Source: Colletes latitarsis
Taxonomy: Eukaryota; Arthropoda; Insecta; Hymenoptera; Colletidae
Reading direction: 5' to 3'
NCBI RefSeq assembly: GCF_051014445.1
Contig: NC_135140.1
Span: 12,579,501 to 12,643,500, forward strand
DNA: 64,000 bases
Part shown: positions 36,078-48,727 of the stretch, piece after piece
How the letters are laid out: each line of letters opens with the position of its first letter
Numbering within the stretch: position 1 is the first letter of the stretch
Program-made: the position numbers and the translations under genes
The notes under the pieces: generated by a model
Told to the model about the DNA's origin: nothing
Seen by the model: only the letters and a program-made list of their open reading frames with translations
Database searches by the model: none

Positions 36078-39000
36078 TCATAATTTCGAAGAATGAGCTC
36101 CCTTCCTTGGTATGTTATTCGGTGGCTTTACCAGCGGATATAAAGACTGACTAATTTTGAATGCCATAATGTCATCGATCTTTTTATATTGAACTTCGTT
36201 TACTGTATCAGACGATTGAGTATCCTCGTTGGGTTCAAGTACATCTTTCTTTGCTGTTTCGGAATCTGAATCGTCAGCTGTAGAAATTACATGCACCGAT
36301 AATTTATGCTGCGTATCCCTTTGAATTATTTTCTGAAAATGATATAGAATTAAACGTAACGTAATCTGTATTAATGTTTAATTATACAGTTCGATACAGT
36401 AGTTTCCCTTGCAGCCGGAAATTTGAACGTTCATTAGCCTAAATGCATATACCTTATAAAAGTCTGATATTTGTTCCAATGTTATCGTTCGTAAATATGC
36501 AGTTTGAATGTTCGGCCGATCAAAACTATATTGTTGCGATGAAATTTCAACCCAAAAGACATTGGACAATTTAATCAACGTTTTAGGTTTCTGAAGGATT
36601 TGCGTTGCCAATGATTCCTTGTGTCTGTCAAATTCCTCTTCCGTCATGTTCGTTATGTGATGCTAAAACAAATGTAAATCGATGCAGTACGAGAACGATT
36701 AAAATGAATTTTTTTAATAATTTTAAAAATATTACTAACCAACATGGCCTCCAAAAATATATCGATCCTTTCTTCAACGTATCTAGGATGTTTATCGCTC
36801 TGAATTATTATTCTTAATCCTTCTGCCGCTGTCATTTTTTGAATTCCGCTGAATATAACGTATCCCAATTGTTCTTTGGTTCTTAAAGTAGAATAACACG
36901 GTTCTGAAATAATCTGCGCCACAAGTTCTAGCAACATGTTCGATTGTGTAGATTGTAAACCAGTTTGATAATAGACTTCCGTACAGGAATTGTGATGTAA
37001 TTTATTGTCAACTTCGAATAGAAAATGACAACCTGTAAAATAGCCAACGAGAAAAATGTTATATATAAAATTTCTTAACGAGACGTACGATTTGCTTAAT
37101 TCCTTTGCGTAATATGCTTCTTACGAATCGTTTTACTTTACTTACCATCTTCCAGCCTAATTTCACGATTCAAAATTAGCTGCCTCGACAAGAGCGGTAT
37201 CATCTGAGGGACTGTGCTCGTTAACTTTGATTCTATTAACTTGGCCGCTTCAAGAGCTTCTGACATTGTTACATTACCGTGAATTAAGCATTCGATGTGC
37301 ACTTTACTTAAAAATTGCGGTATGAACTGTCGAAGCCCTTCGATCGTTAATTCTGAATAAGGTGTTAATGTTGAAACAAATTTTAGTAAACATTCTTTTC
37401 GAGTAATGTATAATACTGTTTATATAAATATCAACAATATCACATTAATTGCTTTATACGCACTTACGAGAAATTGCCTTTAATAATTCGTGCTTCGTCC
37501 AAGCTTGTTCCGACAATAAAACGGCGAGATAATAAATTGCATGCATGTATGGTTGTTCAGCTTCAAAATTCTTTAAACTTCTCATATACTAAAATTTATA
37601 GAATGCAAAATGAAAATGATCTTCGGATGATATACTGTATAGCAAAGTTTGTACAAAGATTAAATAGTACGTACACTTTCTTTTAAAACCTCGAACCTTT
37701 TTGGATCAATTTCAAAATTCATCATTTTATCTAGAATTTTATTCAGTAAAACGTATTGCTTATTATCATAACCACAGATTTCTATCTGAAAAAATATGAA
37801 CATTATGTAAAATATGGCTGATACGTACGTGATAGCACATGATATCATATTATCGATTTATATAGTATGTGCATTCAAAAATAAACAATCAAATTTATAC
37901 TTACTGTTATTCCATATTTATTATTATTAACTGTCCATAAAAGTCCAGCCAAGTCAGCATAATATGTATACTCGTTTAGAACATCGCGAAATAATTGTAC
38001 AAACATATAACTTAAGTTATAACTGAGAGGATCCATATACGTTAGCGGACTATAGAAAAAGTATACATCAATAATTCATTTATTCTAAACTCTGCAAAGC
38101 TCTATTTTACATTGTACATTACCTGACGAAATCTATAACCATTTTAGCCTTAGGCACGAGAAATTCATCGTCTTGTTTAAACCATAATCTTAACAATGGA
38201 GTATCCTCGATAATCGTTGGAAATTTAGTTATCTAATAGATGCAATTAAAACAAAAATCTAATATATTTTTAATACACACGTATAAGTAATAATTTCATA
38301 TGAAATATAAAAACTTTTACTCACATTATTTTCTGCTGATTTAATATCGAATTTTTCTGGTATAAACTCATTTTTTATTGGCAGTTTAAGTTCTGGATTG
38401 TAACCAGCGTTCATCCAACTGTTAATTATGTTTTGCGGTATTTTTTCTCTTTTGAACTTGGTACCATACCATTTTTCTGTTTCATCGGCCACACTTTCGT
38501 ATATTTGTCCAATTACGTTGATCCTAATTTTCTCCGGTGTCAAATATTCCATTATCTCTTTAATTAAATCAGGTTTCCATAACGGAATAAGCTGTTCTCC
38601 CACCAAGACTTCTTCCATTGTATATTCTTGTAAATTTGTTACCAAATTAGTGACATAAACAGTAGGTGAATATTTTTCTTTGAATTGAAAATTCATGTTT
38701 GCAATGTCTCTGTATTCCTTTAATAAGAAATAATTTTTAATAATAAGTAACCCTAATTTTCATTCTATTAATATATACAGTACTACTATAAGTAAGCGCC
38801 ACGTGAATTTACCTGTCACGGCCAGTCACCTTTCTGCTGTTTCTCATCTCTTTGCATTCCACTCTCAAAACGAAAGAGAACAGTATTAAACAGAAATGGC
38901 CTTGACAAGTCAATCCGCATAGCGCTTACTTTAATGTATAGGATGAGACCCATAAATTGGCTACCTAAATATCTTCTTCATTTTTAAAGATATAAAAAAC

Positions 39001-41211
39001 TGTTCCAAGTAGAAGCTGTTTGAAGCATTTTTATCATGCTTATCACAAACTATTAAGATCGCCAATTTTCTTTTCAACGAACTAATCGATATACATTTTT
39101 ATTTATTTTCTAACAGAAGCTTTTCAACCGATTACAACGATTTAACGTATGTTAAATCGGTAAATAATTTAACTTATTATTTCCCTCAAAACCAATCAAC
39201 TTTTGTGTGTCCTATTATTCTCTAGAAATAATTCAGTTAATATTCAAACACTTAATCTTGTATGTAAAGTGCAGAGAATTCATAGTATAACTGGGACAAT
39301 TCTCTATATAAAAATAAGTCGAAAGCGCAAAATTGATTCTTTTTCGGCCGAAGCTTCGTTATTGAGAAAATTTATTTTTTAAATCTATCGAGCAATCTAT
39401 CTTATCGTGTTTGTTTCAGACTTATTTTCTTCTTTTATATAGAATTGTCTTTTTCTCGATTGTGCTGTAATTTTGTTAGCATTCATACATCAAATATACT
39501 ATTATTATTCATGTAAAATTACATTGTAAATCCATTCAACTGGTCCATGTTTCTTTAACATATTAATATATTGGAAAATCAGTAGAATGATATCGTCTAC
39601 ATGCTGAATACCTTCTTCCGTCAAATCAACAATTAAATTAAAGAAGCAAAAACCTCTGGCACCTAATCGTTTGCTCGACGCAAGTAAATTACACCATCCT
39701 TTTGATTTCAAAAGAGACAGCAACGATCCCTCTCCTTCGTGTCCGAGTAAATATAAAATATAATATGCAGGCTAAAAAAGTAAAACATAAATATTTTCGT
39801 TAAATGATCGGGGTTAACGAAATAATAGATTGTAAGGTAACTATAATTATTACTGCAGCTTTGTAATGTTCTCGCAAATCAGGTAATGGAAATGTAATAT
39901 CCAAATGCCTCGTGTCTTTTATTGGAACAATATACCATTTTGTTCGAAAATGCTCTTCATCAAAGGGATGTTCTAGGTAAACGGGTAGATCGACTTCCTT
40001 ATTTTTTACTTGCGAAAAGAATTCTACCGTCATTTTTTCAAGTTCATCTAAACTCTCTAAATGCATAATATAGTTTTTATATAATTTCATAAAATATCTA
40101 TACAGGTACAGTAGTGCCCACGTAAGTGACCGCGCTCGGGACCGGTTACTTCTCAAAATTCAACGGAGATAAGGAAAGAGGATAAGTGCGAGTGAGATAC
40201 AATAGTATCGATAACGACCGGCGTAAAGTTACGCTCGACACCCTCGATGTTCAAAGCCGCTTGGCTTCTAAGAATTCGTGGGGATAACCGCGGTCATTTA
40301 AGTGGGCAAAAATGCGGTCACTTATGTGAGCACAACTGTACATTGTAACTCATAAAAATTAGAATTCCTATATAATAGGAATAATATACTATATATTAGT
40401 ATATTATTCCTATATATTTTGAATGTCTAAGCGCAATAGACGAAATATTTTATTTACCTTTTCCATATATACATAACGACATAATGTTGGCCGAATAATA
40501 TTTCTCATAAAATTCGAGTAACTTTTCTCTAGTATTTATGCCCTTTGCTTTTGGTATTACGTCTAATGTTTCCTTATTTCCATTGCCAAATTTCCTAAAA
40601 GGATGATTCGATTTTGCGGACGATTTTTCCACTTGACCTATACGCCATGCATCGCTAGTTGCATTTTTTACATGTTCCAAATGAATAGCATTTAACTCTA
40701 ATTCAGTCGCAGTTTCCGTGAAAAGCGGTTCAATGAAAAACTGAGCAAAACGATATAATGCATCCTTCAATTTATCAGGACATATATGAAAGTAATAAGT
40801 AGTATGATCCATATGCGTTGATGCATTAGACAAACCACCGTTTTGCGATAAGAACATTTTATATTCATTTTCTTGTGGATATGCCTTTGTTCCTAAAAAC
40901 AACATATGTTCGCAAAAATGTGCCAATCCAGGTAAATCATCTGGATCATTTAAATAACCTACAAACAATATTATTAGTTTAGTCAAACAGCACTAATAAA
41001 ATTAAAAAATAAAATTTTATTTTTACAAAATGTTACAAGGAATTTTACCAATATTCACATCCAAGGATGCAGCACTTTCATCGGTCGTTGGATTACTAAT
41101 AATTAAAACTTTCATTTTATTAGCAAGCAACAGACCTCTGTATTCCTCTTTATCATTCGGTGATTTAGTTATATTGTCATATCGCTTCTCTACATAATCG
41201 TGTAAATGCAT
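36078..41211 (-). CDS. Ide: Insulin-degrading enzyme (insulysin, M16A zinc metalloprotease)
   Basis: Thirteen exons on the minus strand: 41211-41049, 40958-40458, 40056-39854, 39771-39523, 38717-38325, 38232-38123, 38049-37905, 37785-37675, 37588-37468, 37352-37146, 37032-36740, 36662-36453, 36332-36078. Phases close to 986 aa (human 1019). It degrades insulin-like and other short peptides in a closed chamber. Seen: the inverted zinc motif HFCEH (68-72) and Glu149 in HLEHVKN at the family spacing of 81 residues; SNASTHMDHTTYYF; the middle-domain block IKNEFIPEKFDI; and the C-terminal catalytic-chamber motif TLRTKEQLGYVIFSG. It ends SSKL, a peroxisomal PTS1. The start matches the internal Met of human IDE (MxxxxxxKRxxNITKSP), so no mitochondrial presequence is encoded here. 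An acceptor just upstream (TTTTTAG or TTTGCAG) implies a 5' exon not located in this window. All introns are GT-AG. Confidence 0.96.
40107..40340. mobile_element. Tc1/mariner-like MITE in an IDE intron
   Basis: A 234-bp element (including the TA flanks) with termini TACAGTAGTGCCCACGTAAG / TGACCGC at the left and GCGGTCACTTATGTGAGCAC / AACTGTA at the right. About 21 of 26 terminal positions pair. The flanking TA dinucleotides fit Tc1/mariner insertion. Non-coding. It lies in the intron between exons 2 and 3 of the IDE gene. Confidence 0.7.
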
Positions 41212-42807
41212 ATTGCCTGCAAATATTTTCCTCTTTGACGATTTATACCTAAAAAGTATAACAAAAATATAATATAACAATCAAATACTAAATTTTTATA
41301 TTTTTAAATTAATAGAGATATACAAATAAAGTTTTAATTAATAACAATAACATCTGTGTATAAAATCATCTTTTAGAAGCAATAATATCATTAGAAACAA
41401 CATGCTATAGATCTATACTAATATTAGTTGCATAAAAATGTTTAACAAGCTTTATCTAAATTTATTGAAGAAAAATTTTTTTACGATATAATAGTTATTG
41501 AAAAGAAAATGTTATTTAAAATAAACATACGTTACGTTCGGTTATAACTTGCATACGACAATAGTACTGACGATGATAAAAATTTTGTATTTTACATATA
41601 TTTTAAATAGATTGGAATATTTTACGTATCAACGATCAGATCAATTACAGTAATATAGACAAACTGTGAAATAATTCGCATCGCGTAACAGTAATTGTAC
41701 TCAATTGTTTCACAAATAGAAGCGAATGAAGGAAACTTGATTTATGCAGGCCATGATTGAATCATACATGTACACCAATTTTCATAAAAACCGTATACGT
41801 ACATACCCGTAAAATGATAGAGATTGTACAGGTGTATGAAAAATACGTGATTTAAGTACGAGTGAGAAAATCATTCTTAATTACATTTTTCTTAGATAAT
41901 TCTGTAAATTACCTCAAAAAAGTTACAAATTACTGTTTTGTTATGTTTTGAAGTACGATACAAATGCCTGTATACCCAATTTTAATTTCTTAATGTTGCA
42001 ACACGAACTATAAGTATTCTTCGACCAAACATTAAGGCATAGATGAGTAACCAAATGAATCTAACGTGAGTTAGATTTTTCGAGTTGTAAGTTAGCGAAA
42101 CTACCGGCCAAATTTTCGACTCGTGGACACGCTTTTATGTACAGTATAGTCTAATATGCTCATGACAAAATGCAGAATTTTCTTTCCGAAAAACAGAATT
42201 TTTCTTTAGTATGAAAATTTTTAAGTGTAGTTTTTAAAATTTTCTTTTAAAATAGATTCGTTTTTGTTTAAAATAGACTCAGTATCAGTAGAAGCCAACC
42301 AGCTTTAAGAAAATCTTTGTTGCATTCTGATCTCTATGATGGATGATACGCTGTACACCAACTATGGTTACATCGTCGAATAGGATTAACTACTATTTAA
42401 TAAAAGATAACAAAAAATGGACTAAAAAAATGTTTTCGTATAGTTTAAGGGTTTCTCTTTATATTCCTAAAAGTCTAGTAGAATAGAACTTTTTAATTCT
42501 TTACGAAAAAATTAAAAAGGAGTGTTACTGTTACACAAGAATTTTCCCTTAAGTATATTTAAGCTTGCAATAGAGTGGACCAACTGTATAAATTGTGCCC
42601 TAGTGACTAATAGCGGCCGCCAGTGGTACCACCCTGCATTGATTTTTATACGCTATACGTATATACTACATAAAGTTCAATGGTACTCTGTCTATAAAGA
42701 CATTACGCTATAGTATCAGTGTCGACATAACCTAATCCAATATTATTTTTCTTTATCAAGTCTAAATATTTATTTTCGTAGTCATCATTGTCCGGATATT
42801 GTAAAGA
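41212..42807. promoter_or_regulatory. Shared upstream region of the divergent IDE and SMU1 genes
   Basis: 1.6 kb between the divergent IDE (minus) and SMU1 (plus) start codons, which must contain both transcription starts and at least one IDE 5' exon. The sequence is AT-rich. I see no defined core promoter motif or coding segment that I can support. Confidence 0.4.
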
Positions 42808-45138
42808 ATGTCAATTGAAATCGAATCTGCTGAGTAATTACCTAAAATCTATGATTAAAATTCTATAAATTTATTTTTGATTACCCATATCCCATTGTTT
42901 CTTTTCAGTGTCATTCGTTTGATACAACAGTATCTGAAAGAATCAAATCTCGTCAAAACGTTACAAACGTTACAGGTAATCTTTCACAACCTTTGTTTAT
43001 ATATTCGTTGATTTAGTAGTACTATGTGACAGTAAGCCTGTTTCACGATTGAAATAAATGAACATGTTATTACATAGGAAGAGACAGGGGTATCGTTGAA
43101 TACAGTGGACAGTGTAGATGGGTTTGTAGCAGATATAAATAATGGACATTGGGATACAGTATTAAAAGCAATACAGTCATTAAAATTGCCTGATAAAAAG
43201 CTGATCGATTTGTACGAGCAGGTTTGATGTTATATTTAAACATATATATCTTAATAGTTATTTATGTAGGGTAGTTCATTATATGTTAAATGGTTCGTAG
43301 GTTGTTTTGGAATTAATTGAGTTAAGAGAATTAGGTGCAGCTCGATCGTTATTGCGACAAACAGATCCAATGATAATGATGAAACAACAAGAACCTGAAA
43401 GATATATTCATTTAGGTATAGTAAATTAGAATAATAATTTTATATATTTAGTTTTTTTAATTAGAAATTATATTTAATGAAAATTTGATTGGACTATGTG
43501 GGAGTCATTTCGTATTGTCTAAGATTTTTCTAATATCATTGTATTCCATTGCATAGAAAATTTGTTGGCGCGTTCGTATTTTGACCCGCGCGAAGCATAT
43601 CCTGATGGAAGCACAAAAGAAAAACGAAGAGCTTATATAGCTACTGCTCTTGCCGGCGAGGTGTCGGTGGTACCTTCGAGTAGGTTACTTGCATTATTAG
43701 GGCAGGCATTAAAGTGGCAACAACATCAAGGTTTACTTCCACCTGGTACTACGATAGATTTGTTCAGAGGAAAAGCGGCCGTTCGTGATCAAGAGGACGA
43801 GAAATATCCTACGCAACTTTCTAAACAAATTAAATTTGGACAAAAATCACACGTTGAGTGTGCACGTTTTTCACCGGATGGTCAATATCTAGTTACCGGT
43901 TCTGTAGACGGATTTATCGAAGTTTGGAATTTTACAACTGGTAAAATCAGAAAAGATCTAAAGTATCAAGCTCAAGATAATTTTATGATGATGGAACAAG
44001 CAGTATTATCGATGGCTTTTAGTCGTGACAGTGAAATGTTAGCTGGCGGCGGGCAGGATGGAAAAATAAAAGTATGGAGAGTACAAAGTGGGCAATGTTT
44101 AAGAAGATTCGAGAAGGCGCATTCGAAAGGCGTTACGTGTCTTCAATTTAGCCGAGATAATAGCCAAATTCTATCGACGTCGTTCGATACTACTATACGG
44201 TATGTGAAAATAACAAGTACAGCAAACATTTGTTCTTGCCAGTATTATGATATATAATGTATTTGTAACGTAGTATACACGGACTTAAATCTGGAAAAAC
44301 GTTGAAAGAATTTCGAGGACATGCTTCTTTCGTGAACGAAGTAGTTTTCGCACCGGACGGGCATAATATAATAAGGTATAGCTATTTTCTCAATCTTTTA
44401 ATAATTACATGCCAAAAATATGTATTCAATCATATTGTTTAGCGCGTCGTCGGACGGAACCGTGAAAATTTGGAGTTTGAAAACAACAGAATGCATAGGC
44501 ACGTATAAATCTTTAGGGGCTGCCGATTTAACCGTAAATAGTATACACCTTTTGCCTCGCAATCCGGAACATTTCGTCGTGTGTAATCGTTCGAACACAG
44601 TAGTTATTATGAATATGCAAGGACAAATTGTAAGGTCATTTTCTAGCGGTAAACGAGAGGGTGGTGACTTTGTGTGCACGGTCGTAAGTCCACGCGGTGA
44701 ATTTATTTATTGCGTTGGCGAAGATCTCGTACTATATTGCTTCTCTACGTCATCTGGTAAACTCGAGAGAACCCTTAACGTAAGTACTTCACATTTATAT
44801 ACATTGAAACAAACTTGGGCGAAATTAAAATTAAACGAATATAAAAAGGTTATTCATTGATGTTTTGAAATACGTAAAAAGATGTAAAATAAACTTAAAT
44901 TAGATATAAACTGATTTACAATAGTTATTGTAAACTGTTATTTGATCCTTTTGGTAAATGAAAGTATACTAAATAGACTAAAAATTTTTAAAGCATTATT
45001 CATACACAAGAGATATTCTGTACCATTTTTATATTTCAGATACACGAGAAAGACGTAATAGGTTTGACGCATCATCCTCATCAAAACCTTTTGTGCTCTT
45101 ATAGCGAAGACGGTCTTCTAAAATTGTGGAAACCATAA
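42808..45138 (+). CDS. Smu1: WD40 repeat-containing protein SMU1 (spliceosome factor)
   Basis: Eight exons: 42808-42833, 42909-42975, 43078-43221, 43301-43415, 43557-44199, 44274-44375, 44443-44779, 45040-45138. Phases close to 510 aa (human 513). SMU1 works with RED in spliceosome activation and affects alternative and short-intron splicing in the nucleus. Seen: the N-terminal LisH (SADVIRLIQQYLKESNLVKT) and CTLH regions, then YFDPREAYPDGSTKEKRRAY, EDEKYPTQLSKQIKFGQKSH, and seven WD40 blades from about residue 205 (ARFSPDGQYLVTGSVDGFIE, GGGQDGKIKVW, FRGHASFVNEVVFAPDG, SASSDGTVKIW). The invariant stretch HFVVCNRSNTVVIMNMQGQI is present, and it ends EDGLLKLWKP. It is strongly conserved with the human protein. 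All introns are GT-AG. Confidence 0.97.
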
Positions 45139-47854
45139 AACTGCCAAGGAATGTACACAAATTTGAAGTGATTTGCTAAACATGTAAATAATGTTTATTT
45201 TGTAATACAATTCTCATATGGTCTGTGTTTAATCGTCTTCGATCGTAAATATTTTCTCCATAATCTGATAGCAATAGTTTCATCGTGTAAAACTTTTGTT
45301 ACGACGCAATAAAACCGTATTATGCGCAACTACTTCCTTTTTCCCGGATTCTGCTTATTAATTGTTATGATTGTATCGATTTGAAACGTATTGTAACGAT
45401 TTCGATTCTAAATGAGAAAGTTAATGATCATGCTTTAACAATTTTATGCAGGGACCAAATTGGGCTTATAAATGAATGAAAATTCATTTATGAATTAGAA
45501 TCTATTAATGAATTTTTGAAACCAATATTCGGACGAGCAAAGTCGTAAGGAAAAGTTAATAGAGAGGTACAAATAATAAAAAAAAGGTTCGCAAAGATCA
45601 ACTCTAAGCATGGCCGCCACAGTCTTAATTGGTTAGATTTTACCTTTCGGATCGATTAAAATATATCGTGTATTCGATGTTAACAAATGATGAGATAGAG
45701 ATTATTCGAGGAAAACGTGGTACTGTTCGAGTACAAAAATTTTGAATGTCGTTTAGGCATCCACAACTCGAAAAGTAAAATACGAGTATCAGGGTATCCT
45801 ATAGGTAGTATGCAGTTGAAATATCTTTCTCGTCGCGTATTAGAAGAAATTCATGGGTGTGCATGAACCTTGTGGTAATTGGGTTTGAGTAAATAAGCAA
45901 TTATTATATTTTGCTTTGGCAAATATTATAATAATGGGCTAAAGGGGTTAACACGGGTTATCTCGAATACGATCATCGGGCCCAGGCGTTATAGAGAGCG
46001 GCAAAACCGGCACCAGATTGCTTGCCCATTTTTCTTTCTTTTTTAGCGTAGCTGTTTGGTAAAAAAAGGAGACCGCGACAATATCTTTACACATCTACAT
46101 AATGAATCCGTTTACAGCGGAGCTTGCATGTATATATAATTTTGAAAAATTGTATCATTTTTTAAATAAAATTAAAGAAAATTTAAATGCAATAGAAAAT
46201 ACCGGAATCCAAATGGCCCGAAGTCTTCAAATTTCTTACTTGTTATTTTTTAACTTGTCTGGATTAATTATCGAATTTTCTTTTACTACATTTAAGCAAA
46301 AACGTTTGAAAACGCATTACAAATTGAACATTACAGTGATTTATTATGTGAATGCGTTTATATATGCATATATGATACGTCAATGATGCAAATAGGTTAA
46401 GAAACTTGCTACGAAAATCGATAAATTAATTTCGTTCAAATACTTTGGCAATTGGTTGTATGTTCGAATGTATATACAATGTTGCTACAGTGGTTTACAA
46501 CATTATTTAAAAATTATTATCAGTTACTAAATTGTATACGTACTTACGTACGATAGGTGATGTAATAATAACGCTGTCGGTAAAATTCTATTTTTCTGTG
46601 TGCTTAATACCGGAAATAAGTACATTTACCTAATGTGTATTTTCAAACAAATGGACCGGAAGACCTATGGCTAATGTGATTTTAATTTCGTTCGATCTTA
46701 GCTTCTGTCGGCTTTTGGTTTAGTTAGAGGACCAATTATCGGTCCATTTGTCGCTTTCTCTTCTGTATAACCTTAGCTTGTTCCAACCAAAACAGGAATC
46801 GCTTATTTTATTATATTCCACGTCAAATCGATCATCTTTTGCATTCGATGTTAGTGGTAACGACGAAAAAATGTTGTTTAAGGAATGTACGACTTTAAAG
46901 TTTTACTATCCTAACCTATTTTCGCAAAACTTGTCCACCATAAAGTTTATTTTCGAAATTATCAACGGTATCAGATTCATCTTCTTTTCTTTTTACGTAT
47001 TTCGGGATCAACTTTCCGATTTAGTATTAAATGTAATGAAAGTTAGTGTAAATAAATGTAATGAAAAGAATATAATGAAATAAACGCCTGTGGTTCAGCT
47101 AGCGTGCACTCTGTAATCGACTTATTGATCGATAGTACGACAAATTGTAAATCTATAATCTGGAAAATACAATAACAATAATAATAATAGTAATAATAAT
47201 ATTTATTTGTAGATTAATGGGAAAAATAAGAATATAAAATGACGATATAGACATTCATATTAAATGTACAAAATTGTATAGGGTGTTCCAGTTTTTTTTC
47301 GTAAAACTTTGCCAAAATTAAAAAAAAATACCATTATATACGATAGGAAAGTTTTCTTTCAGGAAATGTACGCCGAAAGAAGACAAGTAATCTTTAAAGT
47401 AAGTAGTTTTGAAACCTGTTGCAAGGTAGGAACTTCGTATGAATGCTTTTCGGACGAAGCTGAAAGGACATACGCACGGGTAAGTTTGCTTCCTTTTCGC
47501 GATATTATACGAGTTCTTTCAAGCCTTATTAAATATAAAAGCAGTCGAATATTTCGTCGCATTCGTAATTTAGCGACTGCGACAGCGTAAAAGAGGAATT
47601 AACTGAACAAACAAGAAAATTCGATCGGTAAAAAAAGATAAGAATTCGTCAGATAATACAATACAGTAGCCTGAATATTGATTTTTATATCGACGTGGCA
47701 TGGATATTGTTATTACAATGAAAATTCATTTTTATTTTCAGACCTACAAGGAAGGAAAGTATCGTTTTACAACTAAATGAAACACATATTTAAATATGTT
47801 TCGAGGTTCGTCGAAATAAACGTTTCTCGATGTGTGATCCCCTTTAAAAATTAC
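45139..47854. other. Intergenic stretch after SMU1, no gene supported
   Basis: It starts with the SMU1 3' UTR; CAATAAAACC near 45308 could be its polyadenylation signal. Beyond that the sequence is AT-rich. The longest ORFs (46102-46386, 46748-47083, 47309-47590) have no motif, splice context or codon pattern that suggests a gene. TATAGGGTGTTCCAGTTTTT near 47277 resembles the start of another TACAGGGTG-type repeat. A short (AATAATAAT) tract lies near 47180. Confidence 0.5.
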
Positions 47855-48727
47855 AATCAATTCCAATCATTTTTGGTCATTAGACATACCTTTGTAATCC
47901 TAACCAATTTCGAGAAAAAAATTCCTTACCGAAAATATAATTTCTGGCCAGAAATGTTACCCCGAAATTTCATGCGAATCTTTAAAATATCATAACTCCT
48001 GAACGGATTGGACGATTTTAATGTTTAAAAAAGCAAACGACGCGTATTTTGATCAAGAATATGTACAAATCGCAAAAATATTCGAAAAGTTGGTCCTTGG
48101 CACCGCAAAATGAGAAAAACCCCATAAAAATGGTCCAATTTTCAAACAGCCATAATTCCTACAATAGTGAATATATTTCAATGAAACTTTTTTCTGAAGT
48201 AGAGCTCATGGGTACCTACAAAAAAGTATTAGACAACTTTTCTGTAGGATGTCAAACAAAATTACTAAAAATGAAAAACGAATTTTGAAGGAAAATCGAC
48301 AGGTAGGTGCCTAAATTTATTGGCGAAAAAAAAAAATTTCAAATCGTTCTAAAAAAATTATTTTCAGTTGCTGGGGTCAATTACAATCATTTTTGGTCAT
48401 TAGACATACCTTTGTAATCCTAACCATTTTTGAGAAAAAAATTCGAGAATGTGTGAAATTTTTCGACAAAATTAAAAAATTTCAAATCGTTCTGGAAAAA
48501 TTATTTTCGGTTGCGGGGATCAATTACAACCATTTTTGGTGAATACATATTTCTTCGAAATCCTTCACACTTTTGAGAAAAAAATTCAGTACGGACGGAA
48601 CTTTATACGTTAATAACTTTTTAACGAAGCTTCCATCAGCAAATTGGTATTCTTGATTTTCGTCTTATTTTGGCCTCTAGAGTCCCCCAATAAAATTTTT
48701 CCCAGGAGTGGTCGAACACTCTGTATG
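47855..48727. mobile_element. TACAGGGTGTTC-type element, long form, left end lost
   Basis: Begins abruptly within an internal unit (CCAATCATTTTTGGTCATTA). It carries the long-form module (TTCTGGCCAGAAATGTTACC, GACGCGTATTTTGATCAAGA, GAGCTCATGGGTACCTACAA) and ends with a good right terminus, GAGTGGTCGAACACTCTGTA. The left terminal block is missing. Confidence 0.75.

Noticed and set aside
46102..47083. ORFs of 94 and 111 codons after SMU1
   Set aside because: AT-driven, Phe/Lys/Ile-rich, without motif, exon context or homology I can recognise.
48049..48288. Repeated peptide (MVQFSNSHNSYNS type) as a gene
   Set aside because: It recurs within the transposon long-form module at 17.9, 48.1 and 62.2 kb with stops and no transposase features; annotated as repeat DNA.
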